Shown: positions 1-11,775, numbered from the stretch's first letter. The stretch: 64,000 nt of DNA from Haberlea rhodopensis (GCA_907163345.1 CAJQUN010000061.1:3038001-3102000); one strand, 5' to 3'. The notes: generated by a model not told the origin, from the sequence alone. A program made the numbers and translations.

Positions 1-219
1 AAAAAATTCCGCTAAAATCCCTTCGTTTTTTACTTTTTTAAAAAAAAAAGAAAAGAAAAATCCGGTTCCGGGTTGGAACGGTTCCAACCCGGAACCGGTT
101 GGATCGGAACCGGATCCAATCCGGTTCCTTAACGGATCGGATCGGTTCCGGGATTATCGGATCTGGAACCGGCCGATTCTGGACCCGACCGGACCGAATC
201 GATCCGTTAAGCACCCCTA
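1..219. mobile_element. Possible end of a hAT-type DNA transposon
   Basis: The stretch is dense in short inverted GGTTCCGG/AACCGG-type words, a composition common just inside hAT transposon ends. It closes at 212-219 with CACCCCTA, which on the other strand reads TAGGGGTG, a typical start of plant hAT terminal inverted repeats. The element would extend left beyond the window, so neither the matching inverted repeat nor the 8 bp target duplication can be checked. It could also be simple low-complexity DNA. Confidence 0.3.
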
Positions 220-846
220 ATATTCGGTAACAAGAAGTTTCTCATCTAGGACACTCACACAATTCATGGGAAAAAAGACAAAACATGAGTAGTTACATGG
301 TACATAGCCTCTCCAAACACATAGCCACAAACTTTTCGCATATACCACCTGCCAAGGCTACACCTTTGAAATCCATAGCAAGATAATATTTCGCAGTCAA
401 AGTCCAAGTTCCAAGATTTTTCAGCACTAATCTGCAGGAATCCAAGCGGATATTAGATAATATAGTTCGTTGTGTTTTCCATAAGATAGCAAGTTTGAGT
501 TTCATACTCGCAAAAAAAATTAAGCCATAACGCAAATAGATATCACTATCTAAACAAATTTTAAACACCTTAATACAAATATTTAAATTAAAAAAAAGAT
601 TAGAAGAATTGACAGTTGTAATTTGTAGGACAGAATAACATAAAAAAGTAAAATAGTGTAATGTTCTCTTCGGAAGTCATAACTCAAAAGAGATATATCA
701 ACAAGTGTATTATTTTGTATGAGGCGTAAATTGTGTTCCGCTTGGTTTGTTAATCATCTTTTTCCTTAATGCAGAGCAAGTTATATCCAATAAGTAGATT
801 CTTTTGGACAATGTGGTAGTTGTGCTTCGCTCTACTCGTTAATCAT
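220..846. other. AT-rich flank, no recognised gene
   Basis: No convincing gene. On the minus strand a pyrimidine tract ending in CTGCAG (about 428-437) is followed by 140 bases of relatively open sequence, which could be a relic exon, but I recognise no family. The phrase around 747-773 (TTGTTAATCATC followed by a T-run and CCTTAATGCA) recurs at the RE-A insertion point, so this flank holds a small local duplication. Positions 842-846 (ATCAT) are the left target duplication of RE-A. Confidence 0.4.
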
Positions 847-2487
847 TGTTAGGATCGATTCCGGGGATGGGTTGCCATTCCACACCCGAGTTCAACCAAC
901 TTGAGCTTCAATAGCTCGTGTTCTTGAAATAATTGCACCGAGAGATTATATCAAGTTCGGTTACAAAACCGAGCGGAAGACACTCGACATAACCCGCTCT
1001 AAAACCGATTACTCATTTGAAAGGCATTTTAAAGATATGCAAGAAAGTATGTAAAAACAATAAGGTAAATAAATGCAGTAAAGTAAATAACACAAGCATT
1101 TGTTTCTGGAAGTTCGAAGCACAACGCTTCTACATCTCCCCTTCTTCCATCTCATGGAAGGATACACTAGAAGACTTTGATTTATACAACTCTTTGTACA
1201 AACCCGGTCCAATTGGGCATTCCCCATCCAACTAGAACTCCTAGCAACTCAACTATGTATGTTCTTTAATGTCTCACATACAAATACCTCTCAATCGGTT
1301 GTGATGAATCATCAACCGTTACAATGGTATTCACTCTTCTATTTTAGCTCTCAAATACAATGAATAGAGTGAATACAAGGAACAAATGATTCCATAATGA
1401 ATCTGATACAGCAAGGTAAGAGGTGCCAAAGGTTTGAGGAGTGCTCTCTATTTAGCAACTTTTGTCTTTGAAGTTCCTCAATTGAATCCCAAGTGGGTTT
1501 GCTTTGGAAGGCTTGGATTGATCTTCAATCAGCTGTTATTGAGCTTCCAAATCATGTATATATAGCCCCAAGTAATGATATATACGTTAGATACAAGAAT
1601 ATAACCGTTGGGACAATTTTGGTAAACTTTCAAACATTGCAACGGTCATATTCTGCTTTCTGGGCTATTTATGGAAGTCCCGCTGGTCCTCTAGCTGGTC
1701 TGGTCAGCTGGTCCTCCAGCTGGTCCTTCAGCTGGTTCTCTCCAGCTGGTACTCCAGCTGGTTCTCTCCAGCTGGTACTCCAGCTGGTCTGGTCAACTGG
1801 TACTCAAACTGGTCCTTCAGCTGGTACTCAAACTGGTCCTTCAGCTGGTACTCCAACTGGTCTGGTCGGCTGGTCCTCCAGCTGGTACTCCAGCTGGTCC
1901 TTCAGCTGGTTATCTCCAGCTGGTACTCCAGTTGGTCTGATCAACTGGTACTCAAACTGGTCCTTCAGCTGGTACTCAAACTGGTCCTTCAGCTGGTACT
2001 CCAGCTGGTACTCCAACTGGTCCTTCAGCTGGTACTCCAGCTGGTCTGGTCAACTGGTACTCCAGCTGGTATGGTCAACTGGTACTCCAGCTGGTCCTTC
2101 AGCTGGTACTCCAGCTGGTCCTTTCAGCTGGTCCTCCAGCTGGTCTGGTCAACTGGTATTCCAGCTGGTCCTTTAGCTGGTCCTTTAAGCTGGTCCTCCA
2201 GCTGGTCTGGTCAACTGGTATTCCAGCTGGTCCTTCAGCTGGTACTCCAGCTGGTCTTTTCAGCTGGTCCTCCAGCTGGTCTGGTCAACTGGTATTCCAG
2301 CTGGTCCTTTAGCTGGTACTCCAGCTGGTCCTCATTTCAGCAACCAAACTCAAGGGCATTTCTTAGCACATCATCAAGCTGTAAAATATCATCTATGAAC
2401 TGCACACTTGATGAAATATGTTAGCAACATAATAACAAGTTTTGTTAACATCAAAACCAAGATTATTCGGGTTTCCAAAACCCAACA
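847..2487 (-). repeat. RE-A 3' LTR
   Basis: 1641 bases, a direct copy of 3315-4916 apart from scattered substitutions and a different number of minisatellite units. The strong match outside the minisatellite indicates a fairly recent insertion. Confidence 0.92.
1678..2333. repeat. CAGCTG minisatellite inside RE-A 3' LTR
   Basis: About 650 bases built from 12-base variants of CAGCTGGTACTC and CAGCTGGTCCTT, sometimes in 15-base forms. Each unit carries the palindrome CAGCTG. Because units are multiples of three, several frames stay open on both strands and translate to Ala-Gly-Thr-Pro or Ser-Trp repeats; I treat these as non-coding. Confidence 0.93.
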
Positions 2488-2503
2488 ATCTCCCCCTTTT
2501 TGA
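2488..2503 (-). promoter_or_regulatory. RE-A polypurine tract
   Basis: Minus-strand AAAAGGGGGAGAT sits directly against the 3' LTR. This is the expected plus-strand primer for reverse transcription. Confidence 0.8.
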
Positions 2504-3300
2504 TGATCACAAAACTTGAATAACAATATGACATTAAAGCACAATGTTGCATAACAAGAAAAAAACATATTTGTAAACAACATATTTCTCCCCCTTTTTG
2601 TGTGAATCAAAAAGGAAGACAAATAAAATTTACTCCCCCTCAAGGATTGAGATTAAACTCTCCCCCTTAATTTTAAAAGGTTTGAAAATTTGAGCAAGTG
2701 AGGGGCAAATGGGGTAGGCTAAAAAAAATGCAATGCACATTAATTTTTGAAAAAATTAACCTCTTTTGATGATGGATGAAGCATACTTGGCAACAAATTT
2801 GAATTTCTTGACAAAACTCAACAATGTTCATTTCATCTTTCTGCGGTGGCAGCACACTTAGTCCAACTTGAGCTAATAAACTGTTTTCCTCGAGCACGTT
2901 TGGGCTGCAAGACCTATACCGTTGCGATCCTCTATGAGTCTAGTTTGCAACGTAAAAAACGGTTCGTCATTTGGACATCCGAGCAAGAAGTTATGCCAAT
3001 TTTCCCAAAGTCGCTGCAAGCTGCCAGAAAAACTGAATGCTTCGAAAATTGTTAGAAAAAAATTCAAAGTAAAAAATAAAATGAGTTTAGAACATATTGA
3101 ACGAAAATTTGAACATTTAAAATAGATTTTAAAATTATTTTCGTGCAAAATGAATGCAATGAAATTGATTTTTATGCTAAAAAATTTCATACACCAAGTT
3201 TTAGAAAATTATGCTATGAAAATAATTTCATGCTCAAGAGAAAGTTTTCTTAAAAGATTTCCGTCAAAAATCGGTTAAAATGCTTTCCAAGAACAACCAG

Positions 3301-3312
3301 GCTCTGATGCCA
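3301..3312 (-). promoter_or_regulatory. RE-A primer binding site (tRNA-iMet type)
   Basis: Minus-strand TGGCATCAGAGC, two bases from the 5' LTR. It differs by one base from the common TGGTATCAGAGC. Confidence 0.85.
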
Positions 3313-3314
3313 CT

Positions 3315-4916
3315 TGTTAGGATCGATTCCGGGGATGGGTTGCCATTCCACACCCGAGTTCAACCAACTTGAGCTTCAATAGCTCGTGTTCTTGAAATAA
3401 TTGCACCGAGAGATTATATCGAGTTCGGTTACAAAACCGAGCGGAAGACACTCGACATAACCCGCTCTAAAACCGATTACTCATTTGAAAGGCATTTTAA
3501 AGATATGCAAGAAAATATGTAAAAACAATAAGGTAAATAAATGCAGTAAAGTAAATAACACAAGCATTTGTTTCTGGAAGTTCGAAGCACAACGCTTCTA
3601 CATCTCCCCTTCTTTCATCTCATGGAAGGATACACTAGAAGACTTTGATTTATACAACTCTTTGTACAAACCCGGTCCAATTGGGCATTCCCCATCCAAC
3701 TAGAACTCCTAGCAACTCAACTATGTATGTTCTTTAATGTCTCACATACAAAGACCTCTCAATCGGTTGTGATGAATCATCAACCGTTACAATGGTATTC
3801 ACTCTTCTATTTTAGCTCTCAAATACAATGAATAGAGTGAATACAAGGCACAAATGATTCCATAATGAATCTGATACAACAAGGTAAGAGGTGCCAAAGG
3901 TTTGAGGAGTGCTCTGTATTTAGCAACTTTTGTCTTTGAAGTTCCTCAATTGAATCCCAAGTGGGTTTGCTTTGGAAGGCTTGGATTGATCTTCAATCAG
4001 CTGTTATTGAGCTTCCAAATCATGTATATATAGCCCCAAGTAATGATATATACGTTAGATACAAGAATATAACCGTTGGGACAATTTTGGTAAGCTTTCA
4101 AACATTGCAACGGTCATATTCTGTTTTCTGGGCTATTTATGGAAGTCCCGCTGGTCCTCTAGCTGGTCTGGTCAGCTGGTACTCCAGCTGGTCCTTCAGC
4201 TGGTTCTCTCCAGCTGGTCTGGTCAACTGGTACTCAAACTGGTCCTTCAGCTGGTACTCAAACTGGTCCTTCAGCTGGTACTCCAGCTGGTCTGGTCGGC
4301 TGGTCCTCCAGCTGGTACTCCAGCTGGTCCTTCAGCTGGTTATCTCCAGCTGGTACTCCAGTTGGTCTGGTCAGCTGGTACTCAAACTGGTCCTTCAGCT
4401 GGTACTCAAACTGGTCCTTCAGCTGGTACTCCAGCTGGTACTCCAACTGGTCCTTCAGCTGGTACTCCAGCTGGTCTGGTCAACTGGTACTCCAGCTGGT
4501 CTGGTCAACTGGTACTCCAGCTGGTCCTTCAGCTGGTACTCCAGCTGGTCCTTTCAGCTGGTCCTCCAGCTGGTCTGGTCAACTGGTATTCCAGCTGGTC
4601 CTTTAGCTGGTCCTTTAGCTGGTCCTCCAGCTGGTCTGGTCAACTGGTATTCCAGCTGGTCCTTCAGCTGGTACTCCAGCTGGTCCTTTCAGCTGGTCCT
4701 CCAGCTGGTCTGGTCAACTGGTATTCCAGCTGGCCCTTTAGCTGGTACTCCAGCTGGTCCTCATTTCAGCAACCAAACTCAAGGGCATTTCTTAGCACAT
4801 CATCAAGCTGTAAAATATCATCTATGAACGGCACACTTGATGAAATATGTTAGCAACATAATAACAAGTTTTGTTAACATCAAAACCAAGATTATTCGGG
4901 TTTCCAAAACCCAACA
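3315..4916 (-). repeat. RE-A 5' LTR
   Basis: 1602 bases, starts TGTTAGG and ends CCCAACA, matches 847-2487. On the element strand it is next to the primer site, so it is the 5' LTR. Confidence 0.92.
4147..4761. repeat. CAGCTG minisatellite inside RE-A 5' LTR
   Basis: The same 12/15-base units as in the other LTR but a shorter array with a different order of variants. LTRs are identical at insertion, so the array has changed since. Confidence 0.93.
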
Positions 4917-6030
4917 ATCATCTTTTTTCCTTAATGCAACCATAAGACATGGACTACTTTCCAAAAACTAATAGAGAGCGCAGATTGGCATCTGAAGAAA
5001 GGTACTTGAATGTATGTCGAACTCAATAAATATAGACCATGACGTAAAGGAAGAGGGCGAAAGTTTTGTGTTGATTATATAGCAAAATCAAATGTAATTG
5101 GGTAGATCCAAACGGTCTTAAACTTTAATTAATCGGACAAACGAGTACAAATTGTGTCAAGAAGTCATTCGCATGTAAACAAAAAACGACATAATATTAA
5201 TCCGAAGCCACCCAATCAAGAAATATTTTCAACAAAAAATCGTAAAACAAAAATTCGTTCTTGCATGGGCGCAAGGACTAAGAAAACAATGGGGTGGCAA
5301 AAAAAAAATCTAAATGCGGCCAAAACAAACCAACAAATAAATAAATCACATAGGAGCAGATTAAGAAAGAAATATTAAATTCTCAGTGAGCCCATATCTG
5401 TCCTTAAACATGAAAACATTAGTAGAAAATTTCCTAAAAAGATTATTAAAATTACCATATAACTCCTTTAGTTGAAGTGACAAGCAAATTGCGGATATGT
5501 TTACCAGAACAGAAAGATTCAATGTTCTCACTAGCAAGCTGGCTAGCCGATAAGTACATTAATTCCTTGCACGAATAAGCTCTAGGACTGATGATTTTAA
5601 GAACCCTTTTCCTGTCATTGGATTATATTCTCACAATTCAACTTTGATTAACATAGAAGCACGATTCACATACATAAAGGCCATTAAAAGTTCCTCTATG
5701 TTAGAATTAAAGTTCTTAATCTAGTCTAAACCATAATCATTCCAAATTTCAAGCAGAAGTAATCCGAACCAATCAAGTCAACCATCAATTAGAAAACAAG
5801 ACCAAAAATCAAGCATTTACCCAAAATTTCCATATTTTTCACGAAAACCATCTTTTTCCCCACCGGAAAAAAAGAACCCGACACAAAAAATTAACAAGCA
5901 AAACAGAAAACTCATAAAAACATGTGAAGAACTACTTTAACCCAAGAAGTGTATAATTAAAACTACGATCAAAAGCACACAGGTGAACGAGAAAACTTAA
6001 AATGTAATTAGTAAAAGTTAGAGCAGCTGA
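4917..6030. other. AT-rich flank, intron-like, no gene recognised
   Basis: Starts with the right target duplication ATCAT of RE-A. The rest is AT-rich with no convincing coding frame on either strand. On the minus strand it is T-rich and follows a possible splice donor at 6031-6036, so it could be a first intron of the relic described at 6037-6094. Confidence 0.4.
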
Positions 6031-6036
6031 ACTTAC

Positions 6037-6094
6037 GACCGGATGACACGCGACTTGATAACGGTGTGGGGTTTTCGGTGCTTTCCGATGCTAT
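6037..6094 (-). pseudogene. Possible dead first exon of a host gene
   Basis: On the minus strand, a GC-richer pyrimidine leader is followed by GCCACCATAGCATCGG, a good plant start context in which the expected ATG reads ATA (6092-6094). An open stretch of 19 codons follows (Ala-Ser-Glu-Ser-Thr-Glu-Asn-Pro...), then a consensus donor GTAAGT (plus strand 6031-6036). The pattern suits the first exon of a plant gene whose start codon has mutated. I do not recognise the family and see no later exon, so this rests only on signals. Confidence 0.25.
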
Positions 6095-6199
6095 GGTGGC
6101 CGGCGCACACGTGGTGGAGGAAGAGAGGGGTCGAAAGGAAATGAAGAAAGAAGTTTGGGAGAAGGGAGAAATGGCGTTTTCGTTCAAGATCATCATTTT

Positions 6200-7256
6200 A
6201 GTAATTAGGAAGAAAAACCCAATTGAAATCAATGGTCAAAATAGTGCGATTGTTATACTGTGGACTAGTAAATGTCTATCCCGCAATGTGCGGAAATCAA
6301 TGTACAATGAAAATAAGTAGAAAAAATGAAAGTACTAAAATAAGGAATAAATGATATATTAGTTATTCGAATATTTTCAAGAGATTATTTGGAATTTAGT
6401 GGTTTATTGCTATTTAAAAATAAGGTTTGGGTCAGAGATACGAAGATATGTTAAAATAGGAAAAAAATGACAATCGGTCTTTTGGAGCTTTTTTATAATC
6501 GATTTTCAGTAAAATATTAGCCATGAATAAGGTCTTTTGGAAGTTTTAAATCGAAATTTGCCAATTTTGTTCAAAAAATCTGAAAATATATCTTCACCAC
6601 TGAGATAAAATTCTAATCATTTCATTACTAACATTGTCATAGAATAAACACTATTAAAATATGATAAAAGATTAAAGTCAATTTATTCATGTACCATTAG
6701 CGAAACACAAGCATTTTTTATTCTTAACTAATACATCAGGACTTAGCGAGGAAAATAAGGCTTCGCATTTAGGTAAAATGAAATAAAATCTAACATGTAA
6801 ATGAAAATTGATTTCCCAATTTCTAGAGGTTCAACACTGAATTTTTTCACGTAGATCTTTATGCATTGTCAAGATATGTTCATTTTAATGCTTAAAATTT
6901 CCAAGTGAAGACAAACTGCATTACTGAGTGATGAAATTCTTGAGTCGTCGTAATAACAAATAAAGCAGCAATAATATATTTTTTATTATAGATTTATGTG
7001 TATACATTGCTCTACGTCAAGCATTCAAGTCTATTTTCTTTTCGACAGATATTTTATTGTAAGATCTATCTCCTTTCATTACGATTATATTCTAAATTGC
7101 ATAACAACCAATATTTTGTACACGGATAAATAAGGCTACAATTAGAATGAAACCAAACCAAACCATCTCCAAAAAATGTAAATACACAAATGAAATTATG
7201 GTACAATTGTTTTCAACCGAAAATGTAAAGTTGAAGTCATTTCCCACTAAAAAGTA

Positions 7257-7287
<31 letters not shown>

Positions 7288-7600
7288 CAATAATTATGTA
7301 GTGTTCAATTACAAGGACTTATACTTTAGCCTACTATAGTTGTATATTGTCGGTGATAATTATGAAAATAACAAAAAAAACTAATAAACTTAATTGAACA
7401 TATAAATTTCAATTGTAAGTAATATCGCATCAAATTTTGCATATTACTATAGTCTAATTTATGGAACATTTTTCAAAAACAAAAAATTTAAAAAAAAAAT
7501 TTAAAATTGAATTACGATGAAAATATAATGTAGAGACCATTTATAAAACTTAGTTTCAAATACATAGGTTATTCATATACTCGCTTCTTGTCTCTTTGGC
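6200..7600. repeat. AT-rich intergenic stretch with (TA)n microsatellite
   Basis: No gene seen. An uninterrupted TA dinucleotide run lies at about 7262-7287. The rest is A/T-rich unique-looking sequence with runs of A. Confidence 0.5.
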
Positions 7601-7604
7601 TGAT

Positions 7605-8420
7605 CTAAGTAGAGGCAAGCAGGGTCAAATACCCATTGACCCTTGGTCGGAACTCAATCATCTGTCTTAAAATCTCATCCTCCACATTAATCCCAATCAG
7701 TTTACTTTTACAGAAGTTGATCTTCAATCTCGAAACCATTTCGTAATTGCATAGTATACATTTGATTGCCCAGACATTATCCCGCGTATCTTCGTCTACA
7801 AACATCACATCATCCGCAAACTAGAGGTGAGGTATTGATAGGTTGCCATTACCTATTGTTATGCCATTGTATAAGTTCAAAGAGCATGCTCTTTTCATCA
7901 AAATACTTAAACCTTCAGCTGCTAATAAGAACAAAAAAGGTGAGAGTGGATCGCCCTGTCTCAGACCCCTTTCCAATTGAAACTCCTCAGTCGGGCTTCC
8001 ATTAATCAATGTTGAAGCTGAGGCCGAGGATAAACATTCCATCATCAACCTTCTCCATTTTGGACAGAAATTTATAGCCTCCATAACTTGGTTTAAGAAA
8101 TCCCAAGTGATTGTATCATAGGCCTTTTCAAAATCAACTTTGAAAATAAGGCCCCTTTTCTTTGTCCTCTTCATATTGTCTACCATCTCATTGGCAATAA
8201 GGATACCATCTAGAATTTGTCTCCCCCCACCCCCTCCCCCCCAACGAAAGCTGATTGTTCGTCTAATATTACTCTGTCTAGGACATTGCTTAGACGTTTT
8301 TGGTAATATCTTTGCCATAATTTTGTAAATACATCCAATGAGGGAGATTGGTCTAAAATCATGAATTTCCAAGGGATTCTCCTTTTTGGAATCAAGCATA
8401 TAAATGAAGAGTTGCACCCT
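7605..8420 (-). pseudogene. LINE ORF2 reverse transcriptase, broken
   Basis: The minus strand shows the LINE RT blocks in order: FRPISL (about 8350), FKVDFEKAYDTITWDFL (about 8150-8100), GLRQGDPLSPFLF (about 7970-7930) and FADD (about 7812-7823), the catalytic aspartate pair. A stop codon falls immediately before FADD, replacing the usual residue there. A run of G codons interrupts the conserved FVGGR-type block at about 8220-8245 (plus-strand C-rich run). The domain is dead through these changes and is truncated after residue 60 or so past FADD. Confidence 0.9.
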
Positions 8421-9099
8421 TAGTGATTCTGGAATATCTGTGAAAACCAGCCATAACTTTTAAAAAAATCATCCTTGAGAATATTCCAGAATTGTTTCAA
8501 GAACCTGAAGCTGTATCCATCTAGACCCGGACTTTTCGAACTATCACAGTCCCACACAGCTCTTTTGATTTCTTCCTCTGAAAAAATTGCTGTCAAAAAA
8601 TCATATCCTCCTCGCTTATTTTCTGAAAACCGTCATGCGTGATTTTTGGTCGAACTCCACTCTGTTGTGAAAATCTCAGTTTGAAGAAATCCCTTATACC
8701 TTTTTTTCATTTCCTGAACCTCTTCAACCCAAGAGCCATTTCAAACCAAGCATTTCATTCCTATTCTTATTTATGCATTGATGAAAAAACCTGGTATTCA
8801 AATCCCCTTCCTGTAACCATTTGACTCTTGATTTATGAAAGAGGAAGTTGTCTTTCAGCTTTAAATTTTTCATCAACTCTAACCAAGCATGTCTTCTCAA
8901 GATAACATCATATTCATGCCCGATCCTTCTTCTTTCTTATCCAGTAATTGTATTTCAGCTTTGGAGGTTGCAATCCTCATGGCCAAATTGCCAAAGACAT
9001 TGCTATTCCAATCTTTGATTTTAATTTTTAGCTCCTTTAGTTTTTCATTGAGGGAGAACATAGCCCACCCTTGAACATTGAGTTTATTCCATTCTTCTT

Positions 9100-9780
9100 C
9101 TACAACAGGTGCAAACTTCGGGTGTTGTAACCAACAATCCAGATTTGGAAAGGTTTGGGTCCCCAATTCTTTGTTATCGTTTTCAGCATAATAGGACAGT
9201 GATCTGACACTGTTCTTTCTAATCCCCACAAAGATATATCTCGCCATTCTGTTAACCAATCCTCTGATAAGAAGAACCTGTAAATACGGCTAGCACATTT
9301 GCCATTAGCTCTGGACCAAGTGAATTTACGTCAATTCATGGGTAGCTCGATAAGATCCAAATCCGAAATAAACGTATTGAATTCCATTATTTCTCTAATA
9401 TCTGAGTTACCAATTGCGCGTCTTTCTGAAGTGTCACGAACCACATTGAAATCTCCTGCTAAACACCACTTGGTTATATTACTACTATTCAAAACGTAAT
9501 TCAGAGTACTCCACAGAAGCTTTTTGCCAGAAATATCATACGGGGAATAAATATTTGCAATGCACACTTAATCTTATGGTCAACCCAGTATCCAAAAATA
9601 GTTAAAACACCACGGGTTTCCCACTTGCTCTCCATTTGAAATTTTTGCTTATTCCAGATAGACACCAATAAAATGTCGGCTGCTATATATCCAATTTCAA
9701 GAGATTTGGTAATTAAGCTGCAAAGAATTCCAATGGCATTCATGTAAATAAGCAGACAAAAAGAATCCAAATCAGCCGAC
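9100..9780 (-). pseudogene. LINE ORF2 apurinic-type endonuclease, broken
   Basis: The minus strand encodes AGDFNVVRDTSER at about 9430-9460, the GDFN box of the exonuclease-endonuclease-phosphatase fold, and SDHCPIM at about 9193-9213, the catalytic SDH box near the domain end. Between them comes the FTWS-type segment (about 9310). In living elements this enzyme nicks the target DNA to start target-primed reverse transcription. Here it is split by frameshifts at about 9570 and 9330, so no enzyme is made. Confidence 0.85.
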
Positions 9781-9784
9781 ATTT

Positions 9785-10499
9785 TACGGCTCTTCTTTAT
9801 ATAAAAATAATATATATTTAATATATATATATAATGTGCGAAAAATAATGCCCAACGAAAGTGGTATTATTTACAATGATTTTACGAAAAGCAGCTTATT
9901 TCCTTCTCATTTTCTCTTTTCCATAAGATATTGTAAATGAATTTTAGAACCTAGTAATCCAGATATTCAGGACAAGAATATAACCATTTAAACTAACCAG
10001 AAATGAAATTTGGCGATGGTTGTTCCATAAAGCATTAAATTGTAAACAAATTATCATGATAGTCCTGGATAGCTAAGTCCATAATTTTCAATTTACGTCA
10101 AATAATTCTTGGATTAACTCTCAACCACTGAATTCAAAATAGCTACTCAAATGACTCATTCAATGACAAATTCTCAAATACGACCTCATAAAAAAAACAA
10201 AGAAGTTAAACCATATTCCTTACCAAGGATGATAAATGTCAACCAAAATCCCATTACCATTCCAACAAATCCTATGAAACCCATCGCACGCAACCAAGTA
10301 TTTGGTCGAATAAATATACATTTTCCTCGTCCTCACATCAGCTTAATCTCGTTTATTAGTTCTCATCACAAGATCTCTGCACTAACACCTCATAGTTCCA
10401 GTGAATGTCTCACACAATATGATTTGAATCTTTTTGAACTTTGAAGCAAGGGACAATCACTCTCCATATCTATCTCATTTTCCACTTTTCTAAATATGG
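9785..10499. other. AT-rich stretch, nothing recognised
   Basis: A short TA-rich run at about 9807-9834 and otherwise ordinary AT-rich sequence. I see no gene, LTR end or structural RNA. Confidence 0.5.
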
Positions 10500-11775
10500 A
10501 TAAAACTCTATAATGCCCCTCTTAATGCCCCTCTAGTACTACAACGACGCGGCTGTTTCCGTCTCTGACCTCGTCCTTCTTGAATAGCCTAGTCATCCTG
10601 CACTACAGGTACATCGTCCAGCTGGACATCAGGCGACAAATTAGGGAACACAACCGGTGACACGTTAAATTGTGGAGACATTGATGTATATATTTCAGGG
10701 AATCTAATATTAACATCTGGGCTGGAATGTTCTTGTGTGTACATGGATTGATAAGGCGTGAAAGACGTTTGATCATACGACTAATGCGGTGGTTGAGGAA
10801 TATAACAATCTCCATACATGTCGCCGGCATATGACAAAGATGGACCTGACATATATGTCGGGACATATCTTGATGGGCCATCATGTCCCTCACTCACATG
10901 CATCAGTTGTACTTGTTCTTCGTCACTCGCATGCATCGGCTGTACTTGTTCTTCCTCACTAGCATGTCCCTCTTCGTCACTTGCATGCATCGGCTGTACT
11001 TGTTTTTCAGTATTTTAAAATAAAGGTAACGATTACCTGTAGGAGTTGTAATGCACCACATATTACTTTTTTCCCTCTCTCTGCCGAAGTGCACAACTCA
11101 CGATATAAGAATGCTAGCACAGCACTACCCCAGCTAAAAGTACCAACAGAGCTGATATCTTATAATAATTTTACAGTATTGCCGGAGCTATCAGGGCACA
11201 TAATTCCACCTATCATTAATAATGCACAACCCCGTGCATATTTAACAACCCTAGCCGCCTTACTATGTAAATGGAGACATACTCACTAAATGATTAACGC
11301 AGACATTAACAAACATGCACCTTTAAAGTGACCCGAATTTGATGTAAATCCCAAATGACGATCACAAATCTTGACATTCGGGTATTGTCCTATCATAATC
11401 GGTGCATGACACTGCAAGACCATTTATTGGCAGACCCCAAATAACAATGTCTTGCAGTGTAATAGTCGTCTCTCCAGATCTAAGATGGAATTGTGTCTCA
11501 CGACGCCACCTCTCTACTAACGCCGTGATTAGATGAGGGTCAAGTTTAATCTTATTACACCTATATACACCATAAAACCCTAACTCATTTAACATATTTA
11601 CAACACGTATGTCTAATGGGCAAAGATCTCAAAAATAGCCACCCAGATTTCTCACACGCAAGGGGCGATCAATATCACCTGCTCATACATCTTCAGAACG
11701 ATAACATAACTGTATAACAACAGATGATCGTCAATTGAGCCTTGTACGGTCATCGGATCCATCCTATAATATGAA
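10500..11775 (-). pseudogene. Plant-mobile-domain (MAIL / PP7-long-form-like) pseudogene
   Basis: Minus-strand fragments follow the order of the plant mobile domain. A start-like MDPMTVQGSIDDH lies at about 11763. Next come LNELGFYGVY and ITALVERWRRETQFHL, then TITLQDI and GLPINGLAV (11595-11380). After a gap, SWGSAVLAFLYRELC follows (about 11150-11085), a hallmark of this family. A low-complexity Asp/Glu/Met-rich and Pro-rich tail (10990-10600) ends in a basic stretch near 10510-10560. Family members include Arabidopsis MAIN and many transposon-borne copies. Frameshifts and in-frame stops (for example after DVPVVQDD) show it is dead. It may have belonged to a Mutator-like or other transposon, but no terminal repeats were identified. 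Confidence 0.75.

Larger units (their letters stand above)
2488..3314 (-). other. RE-A internal region, non-coding
   Basis: No retrotransposon protein is recognisable in any frame. Several further CTCCCCC blocks (around 2490, 2588, 2634, 2660; GGGGGAG on the element strand) look like repeated or decayed copies of the polypurine tract. The primer-site side is T/A-rich. Confidence 0.8.
847..4916 (-). mobile_element. RE-A: non-coding Ty1/copia-like LTR retrotransposon, complete ends
   Basis: Two direct repeats (847-2487 and 3315-4916) begin TGTTAGGATC and end CCCAACA. The flanking five bases are identical: ATCAT at 842-846 and 4917-4921. A primer site TGGCATCAGAGC, as used with initiator methionine tRNA, lies on the minus strand at 3301-3312 beside the right LTR. 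A polypurine tract (minus strand of 2488-2503) lies beside the left LTR. The element therefore reads on the minus strand, with 3315-4916 as 5' LTR. The 827-base interior has no gag or pol, so any movement needs enzymes supplied in trans. The polypurine context resembles Ty1/copia elements; superfamily is an inference because no protein is left. Confidence 0.9.
7605..9780 (-). mobile_element. Decayed L1-type LINE fragment
   Basis: Minus-strand remains of LINE ORF2 in the expected order: endonuclease (about 9780-9100), linker (about 9130-8900) and reverse transcriptase (about 8420-7605). Both ends are missing: there is no ORF1, no complete start, and the RT stops shortly after its catalytic box with no poly(A) tail in sight. 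Multiple frameshifts and stops divide it. It is a dead copy of a common plant L1 (RIL-type) element. Confidence 0.88.

Noticed and set aside
289..430. Possible exon on the minus strand with a CTGCAG acceptor
   Set aside because: No family recognised and no matching donor or neighbouring exon; kept only as a remark in the flank entry.
1493..2424. Long open frames of Ser-Trp or Pro-Ala-Gly repeats, on both strands
   Set aside because: They come from a minisatellite whose units are multiples of three. Frames are open on both strands and in both LTR copies, so they are by-products and not genes.
10981..11289. Plus-strand 102-codon frame
   Set aside because: Antisense to the plant-mobile-domain pseudogene, whose SWGSAVLAFLYRELC block explains this stretch.
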